64,000 nucleotides of DNA from Actimicrobium sp035984655 (GTDB lineage: Bacteria; Pseudomonadota; Gammaproteobacteria; Burkholderiales; Burkholderiaceae_D): positions 1-64,000 of the forward strand of contig NZ_JAXCHT010000010.1 in the NCBI RefSeq assembly GCF_035984655.1, in the 5' to 3' direction. Both the position numbers and the translations under genes were made by a program. Under the pieces are notes generated by a model that made no database searches, was not told the origin of the DNA, and worked only from the letters and a program-made list of their open reading frames with translations. Below, one piece after another: positions 33,989 to 43,329 of the stretch. Position 1 is the first letter of the stretch, and each line of letters begins with the position of its first letter.

Positions 33989-35155
33989 ATGAAATTCAAC
34001 GACGACATGCTTGATGTGATGCGAAAGGCGACCAGCCTTTTGCAGTCCGGCAAACAACGTGACGCCAACAATGCGATCACCCGTCTGTTGCAACGTGTTT
34101 TACCCGGCGGCTTGCCGCAAGCGCCGGAAAACCCGGCGATGAAAGACATCAATCCACCGCCTGCCGATCGCCCACAGCATCGCGACGCGGCACCCGCCGC
34201 GACAGCGTCGCCCGCCGCAGTGGTTCCTGATTTCGTGGCCGACATGCTCGAGACCTTTGGCATCCGCAATCCGCTCGAAGAAGCCGTCCGGCGCGACGAC
34301 GTCTCGCCGATCGTGCCCGGGCAATTCCTGTCCGATTCACTGACCAACGCGGCCGGCACGCGCAAATACAAGCTCAATGTCCCTGCCGCCTGGACGGGCA
34401 AGGCGTTGCCACTGGTGGTGATGCTGCATGGCTGCACCCAGGATCCGGATGATTTTGCCGCCGGCACCGAAATGAATGCACAGGCCGAGCTGACGCCCTG
34501 CCTGGTGCTGTACCCGGCGCAGTCCCAGGCGGCCAACAGCTCACGCTGCTGGAACTGGTTCAATTCGATCGACCAGCAACGCGAACAGGGCGAGCCGTCG
34601 ATCATTGCCGACATGACCCGCACGGTGATCGCCAAATACAACATCGATCCGCAACGGGTGTATGTCGCCGGACTTTCCGCGGGTGGTGCGATGGCGGCGA
34701 TCATGGGCAATTCCTACCCTGATCTGTATGCCGCCGTCGGCATTCACTCCGGCCTGCCGGCTGGCGCCGCCACGGACCTGGCGAGCGCATTGCAGGCCAT
34801 GCGCGCCGGCATGAAGGAACGCCGTTCGGCCACCGGCTCGGGCACGATGCCGATCATTGTCTTTCATGGCGACAGCGACAAGACGGTCCACCCGCGCAAT
34901 GGCGAGCAACTGATCGCGCAGCATGTCGGCGCCGACAGCGTTGCCCTGATCGAAAGCGGGAATGTGCCAGGCGGCCACCACTACACGCGCACGCTGCATC
35001 ACAATCGGCACGGTGACCCGGTGGCGGAACAATGGCTGATCCACGGCGCCGGACACGCGTGGTCGGGCGGCAGCAACAAGGGTTCCTACACCGATGATCG
35101 CGGTCCGCAGGCGACCCGCGAGATGATGCGGTTCTTTGCGACCCGAAAAAGCTAA
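33989..35155 (+). CDS. PHB depolymerase family esterase (second copy)
   Basis: 388-residue alpha/beta hydrolase, a paralogue of the protein at 31068. Motifs are VVMLHGCTQDPDDF, nucleophile VAGLSAGGAM (about residue 230), HGDSDKTVHP (about 293) and the catalytic His in GHAWSGGSN (about 352). The N-terminal ~105 residues are not conserved and start MKFNDDMLDVMRKATSLLQ, with no signal peptide. It belongs to the LpqC/PHB depolymerase family. Together with the CopG gene it forms a two-gene unit. With the 3-hydroxybutyrate dehydrogenase at 38746, it suggests mobilisation of PHB. Confidence 0.88.
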   Translation: MKFNDDMLDVMRKATSLLQSGKQRDANNAITRLLQRVLPGGLPQAPENPAMKDINPPPADRPQHRDAAPAATASPAAVVPDFVADMLETFGIRNPLEEAVRRDDVSPIVPGQFLSDSLTNAAGTRKYKLNVPAAWTGKALPLVVMLHGCTQDPDDFAAGTEMNAQAELTPCLVLYPAQSQAANSSRCWNWFNSIDQQREQGEPSIIADMTRTVIAKYNIDPQRVYVAGLSAGGAMAAIMGNSYPDLYAAVGIHSGLPAGAATDLASALQAMRAGMKERRSATGSGTMPIIVFHGDSDKTVHPRNGEQLIAQHVGADSVALIESGNVPGGHHYTRTLHHNRHGDPVAEQWLIHGAGHAWSGGSNKGSYTDDRGPQATREMMRFFATRKS

Positions 35156-35157
35156 GC

Positions 35158-36567
35158 TCAGTGCAGCTTGATGCGCGGCACCGTCTTGCCGCGCAGCCAC
35201 TGCGCCATCGTATCTAGCACCGTGCGCAGGAACCCGTGCAGGGTCACCAGATGCGCGCGATACAGGCTGACATACAGCAAACGTGCCAGCAATCCTTCGA
35301 TCAGCAGGGTACGACCAGTCAGCCGGCCCATCAGATTGCCAATGGTATTGAAGCGTCCCAGCGACACCAGCGAGCCCTGATCCCGGAACCGGAACGCGGG
35401 CAAGGCCTTGCCATCGATCCTGCGGCCGATTGCATCGAACAGGAAATTGGCTTGCTGGTGCGCCGCCTGGGCGCGCGGCGGCACGGTCGCGTTATGTTCG
35501 GGCCACGGGCAACTGGCGCAATCGCCAAGCGCAAAAATGTTGTCGTCGATTTCGGTTTGCAGCGTTTGCCGCACCGGCACCTGGCCGATCTTATTGACGG
35601 GCAGTCCGATCTCGCCGAGCACCGGCGCGACCTTGATGCCGGCGGCCCAGACAATCAGATCGGCACGCAGATTCTTGCCGCTGGCCGTCAGGACGGCGTG
35701 CGGTTCGATGCGGGTGACACGCTCATCGGTGAGCACCAGGATATTGAGTTCGTCGAGCAATTTGGCGGTGCCGAGCGCAACCCGTTCCGGCAACGGCGCC
35801 AGAATGCGCGGTCCGGCTTCGACGATCGTCAGCCTGACATCATTCTGGCCATCCAGCCGATGCAAACCGTAGGCGCCGAACACCTTGGCCGTATTGCGCA
35901 GTTCGGCCGACAGCTCAACCCCGGTGGCGCCGGCGCCGATGATGACGACGTCCACCCGCGCACGTTCGCCGGGGGCCTTGTCAAGGCGGGTCTGGGCGCG
36001 CATGCAGGCGGAAATGAGACGCCGGCGGAAGCGTTCCGCCTGGCTGACGGCGTCCAGCGACATGGCATGCTGTTCGGCGCCCGGCACGCCAAAAAAATTG
36101 GTCATGCTGCCGATTGCCAGCACCAGTGTGTCGTAGGCCAGGGCGCGTGGCGGCAACACCTCTTCGCCGTCTTCGTCGACCACGGCCTTGATGCTGACCT
36201 GCCGGGCGCTGCGGTCCAGCCCGCACAGTTCGCCTTGCTGGAACTCGAAATGATGCCAGCGCGCCTGCGCCACATAGTCGGTCGAATGGGTATTGGCATC
36301 CATGCTGCCGGCAGCGACTTCATGCAGCAGCGGCGTCCATAAATGCGACGGAGCGCGATCAACCAGCACGATGCTGGCGCGACCGCGGCGACCGAACCGG
36401 TCGCCCAGCCGGGTGGCCAGCTCAAGCCCGCCGGCGCCGCCGCCAACGATGACGATGCGTGGGCAGGCCGACTGGCCGGCGCGCGCCGCGCCATTGAAAA
36501 AAGCAGGATCGGGGAGTGGTTCGGGCGGCGCGGCGGCCGCTTCACGCAAATGCGGTGCAACAGTCAT
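35158..36567 (-). CDS. ndh: Type II NADH dehydrogenase (NDH-2)
   Basis: 469-residue flavoprotein that passes electrons from NADH to quinone without proton pumping. The FAD-binding motif IVIVGGGAGGLELA lies near residue 38, a second Rossmann motif DVVIIGAGATGVELS near residue 207, and the FAD-binding FALGDCA near residue 345. The C-terminal amphipathic region probably binds the membrane. The first ~35 residues are proline/alanine-rich and variable. It is convergent with the second esterase, with two bases between the stops. Confidence 0.9.
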   Translation of the reverse strand: MTVAPHLREAAAAPPEPLPDPAFFNGAARAGQSACPRIVIVGGGAGGLELATRLGDRFGRRGRASIVLVDRAPSHLWTPLLHEVAAGSMDANTHSTDYVAQARWHHFEFQQGELCGLDRSARQVSIKAVVDEDGEEVLPPRALAYDTLVLAIGSMTNFFGVPGAEQHAMSLDAVSQAERFRRRLISACMRAQTRLDKAPGERARVDVVIIGAGATGVELSAELRNTAKVFGAYGLHRLDGQNDVRLTIVEAGPRILAPLPERVALGTAKLLDELNILVLTDERVTRIEPHAVLTASGKNLRADLIVWAAGIKVAPVLGEIGLPVNKIGQVPVRQTLQTEIDDNIFALGDCASCPWPEHNATVPPRAQAAHQQANFLFDAIGRRIDGKALPAFRFRDQGSLVSLGRFNTIGNLMGRLTGRTLLIEGLLARLLYVSLYRAHLVTLHGFLRTVLDTMAQWLRGKTVPRIKLH

Positions 36568-36662
36568 GACTCAACCTGACTCGATGGCATAGGGACCACC
36601 CATGATGCCACAGCCTCCATGACTGTATCGAATGGCGTTGCGCGGTCGCGTCGCTTGCTGGA

Positions 36663-37988
36663 TTAAATTGGCGCCTGCGGCACGCCATGCGTCTGTTCGG
36701 CCAGGACTTCCGGCTCGTCCAGCGCGATCGCGTCGGGATGATCCAGGGTCTGGGTCAGGCGGGCCATGTCGACGTCGCCGGTCCATTTGGCGACCACCAC
36801 GGTGGCCACGCCGTTGCCGATCAGATTGGTCAGCGCCCGCGCTTCGGACATGAACCGGTCAATCCCCAGAATCAGCGCCAGCCCGGCCACCGGGATGCCA
36901 CCGACGGCCGAGAGCGTCGCCGCCAGCACGATGAAACCGCTGCCGGTAATTCCGGCTGCGCCCTTCGACGTCAGCAACAGCACCGCCAGCAACGTAATCT
37001 GCTGCGTCAGTGACATCGGCGTGTTGGTCGCCTGCGCAATGAACACCGCGGCCATCGTGAGATAGATGGCAGTCCCGTCCAGATTGAACGAGTACCCGGT
37101 AGGAATCACCAGCCCGACCACCGATTTCTTGACGCCCAGATTTTCCATCTTGACCATGATGCGCGGCAGGACCGATTCGGACGACGAGGTGCCGAGCACG
37201 ATGAACAGTTCTTCCTTGATGTACTTGACGAATTTCCAGATGCTGAAACCGTGCGCCCGCGCAATCGTACCAAGAACAACGAAGATGAAGATCAGGCAGG
37301 TGCCGTAAAACGTACCCATCAGCTTGCCCAGCGACAGCAGTGACCCGACCCCATATTTTCCGATGGTGAATGACATCGCGCCAAACGCACCGATCGGCGC
37401 CAGCTTCATAATGATGCCAACGATGCCAAACAGCACGTGCGAGATTTTTTCGATGCCGTCAAACACCAGCGTGCCACGTCCACCAAAGCGGTGCAGTGCA
37501 AAGCCAAACAGCATCGAGAACAGCAGCACCTGCAGGATCTCGCCCTTGGCAAACGCATCGACCACGCTGACCGGGATGATGTTCATCAGAAATTCAACGG
37601 TGGTCTGCATTTTGCCGGGCCCGGTGTAGGCGGCAATGCTCTTGGCATCGAGGGTGCTCGGATCGATGTTCATGCCGGCGCCCGGCTGCAGCACGTTGAC
37701 CAGAACCAGGCCGACAAACAAAGCCAGCGTACTGACAATTTCAAAATACAGTAGCGCCAGCCCGCCCGTCTTGCCGACCTTTTTCATGTCTTCCATGCCG
37801 GCGATGCCAATGACCACCGTACAGAAAATGATCGGCGCGATGATCATCTTGATGAGCCTGATGAAGCCATCTCCAAGGGGCTTCATGGCTGCGCCGGCCT
37901 CGGGATAGAAGTGCCCAAGCAACACCCCCAGCACAATGGCGCACAGCACTTGCAGATACAGCGATTTGTAGAACGGTGGGCGCGTCAT
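36663..37988 (-). CDS. dctA: C4-dicarboxylate transporter DctA
   Basis: 441-residue dicarboxylate/cation symporter for succinate, fumarate and malate across the inner membrane. It has multiple membrane segments, the serine-rich re-entrant loop LGTSSSESVLPR (about residue 268) and the substrate-site stretch PTGYSFNLDGTAIY (about 297). ATG 37988 has TGGAG about six bases upstream, which decides it over ATG 38006. Length fits DctA (about 430-440). No dctBD pair is adjacent. Confidence 0.93.
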   Translation of the reverse strand: MTRPPFYKSLYLQVLCAIVLGVLLGHFYPEAGAAMKPLGDGFIRLIKMIIAPIIFCTVVIGIAGMEDMKKVGKTGGLALLYFEIVSTLALFVGLVLVNVLQPGAGMNIDPSTLDAKSIAAYTGPGKMQTTVEFLMNIIPVSVVDAFAKGEILQVLLFSMLFGFALHRFGGRGTLVFDGIEKISHVLFGIVGIIMKLAPIGAFGAMSFTIGKYGVGSLLSLGKLMGTFYGTCLIFIFVVLGTIARAHGFSIWKFVKYIKEELFIVLGTSSSESVLPRIMVKMENLGVKKSVVGLVIPTGYSFNLDGTAIYLTMAAVFIAQATNTPMSLTQQITLLAVLLLTSKGAAGITGSGFIVLAATLSAVGGIPVAGLALILGIDRFMSEARALTNLIGNGVATVVVAKWTGDVDMARLTQTLDHPDAIALDEPEVLAEQTHGVPQAPI

Positions 37989-38079
37989 GGGGGCTCCAGT
38001 TGACATTGTCGTAACTGGCCACAGTCTGTGCCGTCCGGGCACGCTGCGCAATTGCGGTTTACCACATGCCCACGACCAA

Positions 38080-38538
38080 TCACGGAAGCGGCGGATGCAC
38101 CCTGCGCAACGTCAGCGTGCGCGTGGCAATGAAGATCTCGCGCATGAAGAAGAACAGGCTGCCTATCAATGACAGCATCGCCAGCACGAACAGGCTGCCG
38201 ATGAAACCACCCAGATTGAGATCAAAGGCATCGCCAATGAACAGCGCAGCAATCACCAGGCAGACCAGCAGTGCGCACAGGGTACTGAGTGTGATGGCGC
38301 GATTGATCAAATGGCCGCGCCGATACAGTACGTTGATTTCTTCGCTGTCAAACGGATCGGCCCGGCCGGCTTTGTGAATCCGGTCTTCCAGCACCCGTGC
38401 GCGATCGATGATGCGCGCCAGCCGGTTGGTCAGCACCATCAGATTGGTGCCGACACCGGTGAGCAGAAATACCGGAGCGATCGCGAGCTGGATGATATGG
38501 CTGATGTCGCCGAGCTGAATTTGCATGGGGGTGTTCAA
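38080..38538 (-). CDS. DUF2721 family membrane protein
   Basis: 152-residue protein with three membrane segments (about residues 13-37, 78-103 and 108-132). A short charged cytoplasmic stretch, NRLARIIDRARVLEDR, follows the first, as in the DUF2721 family. The function is unknown. It lies upstream of dctA on the same strand with a 91-base gap. A start at the fifth codon (MQIQLGDISH) is also possible. Confidence 0.8.
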   Translation of the reverse strand: MNTPMQIQLGDISHIIQLAIAPVFLLTGVGTNLMVLTNRLARIIDRARVLEDRIHKAGRADPFDSEEINVLYRRGHLINRAITLSTLCALLVCLVIAALFIGDAFDLNLGGFIGSLFVLAMLSLIGSLFFFMREIFIATRTLTLRRVHPPLP

Positions 38539-38694
38539 TCAGTGAATTGAATGGTTTCAACGAAAATCCGGCGCCGTCGAAAAACGTCTGCAAAGTCTAA
38601 CAGTACCGCTCCGGGGCGCCAAACGCGACGTCTGCCGAGTACGGTATAGTTCTCCCTCCAGCCGGCCTGCCCGGCACGGCCCAGTCAATCTCTT

Positions 38695-38718
38695 GCAACC
38701 CCTTACCGTCAGGGTTGC
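38695..38718 (+). promoter_or_regulatory. Hairpin in the bdhA 5' leader
   Basis: Perfect 7-bp inverted repeat GCAACCC (38695-38701) and GGGTTGC (38712-38718) with a ten-base loop, 28 bases before the bdhA start. No T-run follows, so it is not a terminator. A TATAGT hexamer at 38645-38650 could be the promoter -10 without a clear -35. A role in RNA stability or as a protein site is possible. Confidence 0.4.
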
Positions 38719-38745
38719 CACATCCACGCAAATAAAGGAACGCCC

Positions 38746-39528
38746 ATGTTACTCAAAGACAAAGTTGCGGTAATCACCGGTTCGGCCAGTGGCATCGGCA
38801 AGGAAATCGCCTTCGAATACGCCAAGGAAGGCGCCCGCGTAGTGATCGCCGATCTGCAACTGGAAGCAGCACAGGCAACCGCTGCCGAGATCGTCAAGGC
38901 CGGCGGGCAAGCCATGGGCGTGGCCATGGATGTCACCAGCGAAGAGCAGGTCGACAAGGGTGTCGCAGACGTGGTCGCGGCCTGGGGTGGCGTCGATATC
39001 CTCATCAGCAACGCCGGCATCCAGATCATCAGCCCGATTGTCGACCTGTCGCTCGACAAGTGGAAAAAAATGCTGGCGATCCATCTCGATGGCGCGTTTC
39101 TGACCACCCGCGCCTGCATGCGCGCGATGATCGGCGGTGGCAAGGGCGGCTCGGTAATCTTCATGGGCTCGGTGCATTCGCACGAAGCGTCGCCGCTGAA
39201 AGCGCCGTATGTCGCTGCCAAGCATGGCCTGATCGGTCTGGCCAAGGTGGTCGCCAAGGAAGGCGTGAAGCACAATATCCGCTCCAATGTCATTTGCCCG
39301 GGCTTCGTACGCACGCCGCTGGTCGACAAGCAGATTCCCGAGCAGGCCAAGGAACTGGGTATCAGCGAGGCCGATGTCATCAAGACCGTCATGCTCAAGG
39401 ACACCGTCGATGGCGAATTCACGACGACTGAAGATGTCGCGCGAACGGCAGTGTTCCTTGCCTCGTTCCCGACCAACGCACTGACCGGTCAATCGGTCGT
39501 GGTCAGTCATGGCTGGTTCATGCAGTAA
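38746..39528 (+). CDS. bdhA: 3-hydroxybutyrate dehydrogenase
   Basis: 260-residue short-chain dehydrogenase that oxidises 3-hydroxybutyrate to acetoacetate with NAD. The cofactor motif TGSASGIGKE lies at about residues 11-20, NAG at about 89-91, the catalytic Ser in GSVHSHEAS, and YVAAKHG near residue 156. The C-terminus ALTGQSVVVSHGWFMQ is typical of HBDH. AAAGGA precedes ATG 38746. It links the esterase genes upstream with central carbon metabolism. Confidence 0.93.
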   Translation: MLLKDKVAVITGSASGIGKEIAFEYAKEGARVVIADLQLEAAQATAAEIVKAGGQAMGVAMDVTSEEQVDKGVADVVAAWGGVDILISNAGIQIISPIVDLSLDKWKKMLAIHLDGAFLTTRACMRAMIGGGKGGSVIFMGSVHSHEASPLKAPYVAAKHGLIGLAKVVAKEGVKHNIRSNVICPGFVRTPLVDKQIPEQAKELGISEADVIKTVMLKDTVDGEFTTTEDVARTAVFLASFPTNALTGQSVVVSHGWFMQ

Positions 39529-39816
39529 GCGTAATGTGCGCCGCGCCGGTTGCACGCCGGCGTGGCATTACCCGATTATCGCAAGATGCTGCACGTATAT
39601 CTTCCGATATTTTGCGTCCGCTCAATACATGGGCATGCACCTGCATCAAAGGGCGCAGCAACGCATCCTGCAAATCAACACCTTTGATACTATCTTCGCG
39701 ATCTTTCCGAACGCCAGTCTGATTGCCTGATATGGCGAACTGGCAGTCATGCGTTGCCCGCCGACATGCTGTGCATCGGCCCGGCGCACACCACTCCGAC
39801 CACTCATTTCTGACAA

Positions 39817-41319
39817 ATGCGACCGGTATCCGCTTCTCGACATCAGCGTGAAAACGTTGCCAGCCCGACGCTTGTTCATCGGCTTGCGACCGGCGCGGCC
39901 TGGTTGCTGATGGCATCGGGCATCGCCGTCACCGTGCATTTTCTGCTGCGCGTACCCTCCATTGAACTCAATCCGCTCGCTCTCCTGCGGGGCAGCACTG
40001 CGGCGCGGCCAGCGGCAATTGACTTGCTGCTGGTCCTCGGCTGCCCCATTGCCAGTCTCCTGTTGTACCTGTGCAGTTGGCATGCCAAACGCCACCGCAA
40101 TGCCGCCGGACGCGCGGCGCAGAACAATGGGCGCGCGCTCAAGTACAGCGAGGCACGCTTCGCGGCGCTGGTGCATCTCGCCACCGATGCCATTGTCGTG
40201 GTCGATCGCAGGCAGCGCATCCTCGACTTCAACCCTGGCGCAGAACGCCTGTTTCGCACCAGCGCCGCAACGGCGATCGGCATGCGGCTATCGCATTTCC
40301 TGCCGCAACGCCTGCATCGCGCCCGCCGCACGCTACTCAAAGCCCGTTGCCACACCCCCATCGACCTGTTCCGCATTGATCGCCACCAGGGTGGTTTTGC
40401 CGTACGCAGCAACGGTGAACGCTTCCCGTTTTCCGCAACCGCATTCAGGAGCGGCAACCGCGACACCGTGACCTACACCATCCTGTTTACCGAGCTCAAC
40501 GGTGATGACGAACCCTCCGCGTTGGCGACAACACCGGACGGCGCAAGCAGCGCCGGTAGAAGCCGTTGCGGCCAACCACCAGGGCAACGCTGGCAACCGG
40601 TTCACTCCGTGCTGGGCGAGGCGAGGCGCCAACTGCACAGCCGCATCATGCGCCTGGACCGGGCCCGCGAAGAGCAACAAAAACGTCTGGCGCGTGAAAT
40701 GCATGACGACTTCGGGCAACTCCTCACCGCCATGAAAATGGATGTGATCTCGCTGCAAACCCGGCTCGAGCAAGTCGATGCAAATCTGGCCCGCCAGCTC
40801 GACGGCATCGATGGCCTGATCAATGCAATGGTCGTCTCGGTGCGGCGCATCATGACCGATCTGCCTCCCCAGATCATCGCGCAGCACGGCTTGTTCAAGG
40901 CCCTGGAGCTGCTCGCCGACGGTCATTCCCGGCGCCATCAGGTTGCGGTCAACCTGCATCTGCCCGCCACACCGACCGAGCTGCCCGATGAAATCGCCAC
41001 GCCGGTGTACCGGATGGCGCAGGAGGCACTCAACAATATCGCCAAGCACGCTGTAGCCGCCACGGTTGAGCTGCAACTGCGCTTGCAGGACGATGCGTTG
41101 CATTTGTCGATTGCCGACGATGGTCAGGGCATCGCCGTCGACGCCGCTGACAATCCGGGCTGTTCCGGTCTGGTTGGCATGCGCGAACGGGTTAGTGCCC
41201 TGCAGGGTGCGATGCAGATCCGCAGCGCACCCGGCAACGGCACGACGATTCAAATCTCGATCCCGATCCGGGCAACGCCGGCTGACCACCCAACGACAGC
41301 GCCCAGCGACTCCGTTTGA
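39817..41319 (+). CDS. PAS sensor histidine kinase (NarX/DegS type)
   Basis: 500-residue membrane sensor kinase. It has two membrane helices (about residues 25-46 and 66-88), a PAS domain (about 105-230), a HisKA_3 dimerisation helix with REMHDDFGQ, in which His296 is the phosphoacceptor, and a HATPase domain with QEALNNIAKHA and ADDGQGIAVD. It probably phosphorylates the LuxR-type regulator at 42685. A second PAS kinase lacking the His lies between them. Its signal is unknown. Confidence 0.9.
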   Translation: MRPVSASRHQRENVASPTLVHRLATGAAWLLMASGIAVTVHFLLRVPSIELNPLALLRGSTAARPAAIDLLLVLGCPIASLLLYLCSWHAKRHRNAAGRAAQNNGRALKYSEARFAALVHLATDAIVVVDRRQRILDFNPGAERLFRTSAATAIGMRLSHFLPQRLHRARRTLLKARCHTPIDLFRIDRHQGGFAVRSNGERFPFSATAFRSGNRDTVTYTILFTELNGDDEPSALATTPDGASSAGRSRCGQPPGQRWQPVHSVLGEARRQLHSRIMRLDRAREEQQKRLAREMHDDFGQLLTAMKMDVISLQTRLEQVDANLARQLDGIDGLINAMVVSVRRIMTDLPPQIIAQHGLFKALELLADGHSRRHQVAVNLHLPATPTELPDEIATPVYRMAQEALNNIAKHAVAATVELQLRLQDDALHLSIADDGQGIAVDAADNPGCSGLVGMRERVSALQGAMQIRSAPGNGTTIQISIPIRATPADHPTTAPSDSV

Positions 41320-41540
41320 CTCATGGAGGAAAAAGTCGCGCCAACACAACGCCCGCATCGCATCACCAGCGGGCCTTGTGGAATATCAACAAACGCAAAA
41401 CCCTCTCGGTTATGTTTCGTGACCGGACCATCAATTTCATCGATCCCGCGTGCGCATTTGTGCCCGACGAACGGCCCGTGCCTGCAGCTTGCTGAACGGG
41501 TACGGCAACGCCTTCACCTCACATTCGAAAGCCAACGGCA

Positions 41541-42665
41541 ATGCGCTACTACCCGCAAGACCAGCCCACCAGCGTCCCGGAATTCGTCTGCGCGGCAAGT
41601 CGTTTTCCGGCGGAACGGGTGGGGCCCTGGCTATCGGCGATCCTGCAGTCGTCGATGGACGGCGTCATCGTCATGGACGCGTCGCAGCGCGCCGTACTGG
41701 TCAATGCCGAGGCCGCGCGCCTGTTCGGTCACAGCGCGGCTGACCTGCTTGGGCAGCCGGTGGAACGCCTGCTGCCGGCGCGCCTGCGCGCCGAGCATCA
41801 GGCCGCGCTCGGGCGCCTGATGGTCCCGCGCCTGGCAGGCCGCCGCTTGCAGATCCGCTTTGACTCGACACGAATGCGTCAAAGCGGAGAGGAATTCCCG
41901 TTCGAAGCGTCGATATCCCGTGTCACGGTGCGCGGCGAAAAATTTTTTGCCATCATCCTGCGCGAGCTGTTCCTGCAACCCGCAAGCCACCACAAACTGC
42001 ACACCGCCCATTCCGAATTCCGTCGTCGCGCCGCCTGTTCGCAGCGCGCCCATGAGGACGAGAAGCGGCGCTTCGCGCGGGTACTGTACGACGACCTGGG
42101 CCAGAGTCTGAGCGTGCTCAAGCTTGACATGGACTGGCTGCGCAACCAGCTGCAACCGGAACAAAACACAGCCGTGCGTTGCATCGCCCAGATGCAGGAT
42201 GCACTCGACCGCATCATCGCCAGAACCAGGAGCATTGCCTCCACCCTCCGGCCACCCCTGCTGGATGATTTCGGCCTGGTCGCTGCAGTGCAATGGGTGG
42301 CCGATGAGTTTCAAAAAAAAACCGGTATTCGCTGCTGCTTCAAGAACCAGACACGCGGGGTCAATTTTGGCGACCTGACCGAGTCGGCGATTTTTCGCCT
42401 GGTCCAGGAGAGTCTCCTGAATGTCGAGCGTCATGCCGGCGCGTCTTGCGTCAGGATATTCCTGTGGCAACATGAAAAATCACTCGATGTCCTGATTCAG
42501 GACGACGGCGTTGGCATTGCCCACGGCAGCATCAGCAAGCCCGGATGTTATGGCCTGATCGCGATGCAGGAGCGTGTCTATGCGCTCGGCGGCTCGATCG
42601 GCATGACCAACATCGACGCACAAGGCATGGCAATCCATGCCTCGCTTCCGATCGACAGCCCGTAG
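41541..42665 (+). CDS. PAS HisKA_3 kinase homologue lacking the phosphoacceptor His
   Basis: 374-residue cytoplasmic protein. PAS domain (about residues 30-145), HisKA_3-like helix (about 172-240) and HATPase (about 270-372). The expected ARELHDxxGQ motif reads ARVLYDDLGQ. Codon 42087-42089 is TAC, so residue 183 is Tyr instead of the phosphorylated His. The ATP-binding motifs QESLLNVERHA and QDDGVGIAHG and the G-box GLIAMQERV look intact. It cannot autophosphorylate in the usual way. It may modulate the neighbouring true kinase by heterodimer formation or act as a phosphatase. It is followed by the regulator 19 bases later. Confidence 0.87.
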   Translation: MRYYPQDQPTSVPEFVCAASRFPAERVGPWLSAILQSSMDGVIVMDASQRAVLVNAEAARLFGHSAADLLGQPVERLLPARLRAEHQAALGRLMVPRLAGRRLQIRFDSTRMRQSGEEFPFEASISRVTVRGEKFFAIILRELFLQPASHHKLHTAHSEFRRRAACSQRAHEDEKRRFARVLYDDLGQSLSVLKLDMDWLRNQLQPEQNTAVRCIAQMQDALDRIIARTRSIASTLRPPLLDDFGLVAAVQWVADEFQKKTGIRCCFKNQTRGVNFGDLTESAIFRLVQESLLNVERHAGASCVRIFLWQHEKSLDVLIQDDGVGIAHGSISKPGCYGLIAMQERVYALGGSIGMTNIDAQGMAIHASLPIDSP

Positions 42666-42684
42666 CCCCTTACCCTTGCGACCC

Positions 42685-43329
42685 ATGATCAGACTGGTAA
42701 TTGCCGATGACCACACCATCATGCGTGAAGGACTCAAACGCATACTCGAAGGTAGTGACGATATTGAAGTGGTGGGAGAGGCCGTCGACGGTTTCGAAGT
42801 CCTCGCGCTGGTCCGCAAGGGTGGGTTCGACATGCTGATGCTCGACCTGTCGATGCCGGGGCGCAGCGGCGTCGAACTGATTCGGCAGATCAAGCACGAG
42901 TCGCCCCGGCTGCCGATTCTGATTCTGACCATGCACGAAGAGGAACAATATGCCATCCGTGCCATTCGCGCCGGCGCGCGCGGTTACCTGACCAAGGAAA
43001 GCGCCGGCACGCAGCTTTTGAGCGCGATTCGCAAGGTTGCCTCCGGCCGGCCCTACATCAGTACCAGTGTCGCCGAACAACTGGCGATGGATGCGATGCC
43101 CAACAATGAAGACTCGCCGCATAAAAAACTGTCGGACCGCGAATTCGAGGTGTTCGGCCTGCTGGTCAACGGAAAGACAATCACCGAAATCGCCGATCTG
43201 CTGCACCTGAGTGCGAAAACTGTCAGCACCCACAAGACCCGAATTCTGTTCAAGATGCACATGAATTCGCTGGCCGAACTGGTCCAGTACGCCGTCGCCC
43301 ACAAACTGGTGGCGCCGTTCAGGATCTAG
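42685..43329 (+). CDS. LuxR/NarL family response regulator
   Basis: 214-residue two-domain regulator. The receiver domain has IADDHTIMREG at the N-terminus, phosphoacceptor Asp54 in LMLDLSMPG, and the lysine in YLTKES. A LuxR-type helix-turn-helix follows near residues 150-210 (LSDREFEVFGLLVNGKTITE). ATG 42685 gives MIRLVIADD. It is the third gene of a kinase, kinase homologue and regulator set. A TAGGAA-TT-TTCCTA palindrome lies 56 bases after its stop. Confidence 0.92.
   Translation: MIRLVIADDHTIMREGLKRILEGSDDIEVVGEAVDGFEVLALVRKGGFDMLMLDLSMPGRSGVELIRQIKHESPRLPILILTMHEEEQYAIRAIRAGARGYLTKESAGTQLLSAIRKVASGRPYISTSVAEQLAMDAMPNNEDSPHKKLSDREFEVFGLLVNGKTITEIADLLHLSAKTVSTHKTRILFKMHMNSLAELVQYAVAHKLVAPFRI

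Noticed and set aside
39540..39565. Hairpin GCGCCGG...CCGGCGT after bdhA as an intrinsic terminator
   Set aside because: The 7-bp stem is plausible but no T-run follows on either strand.
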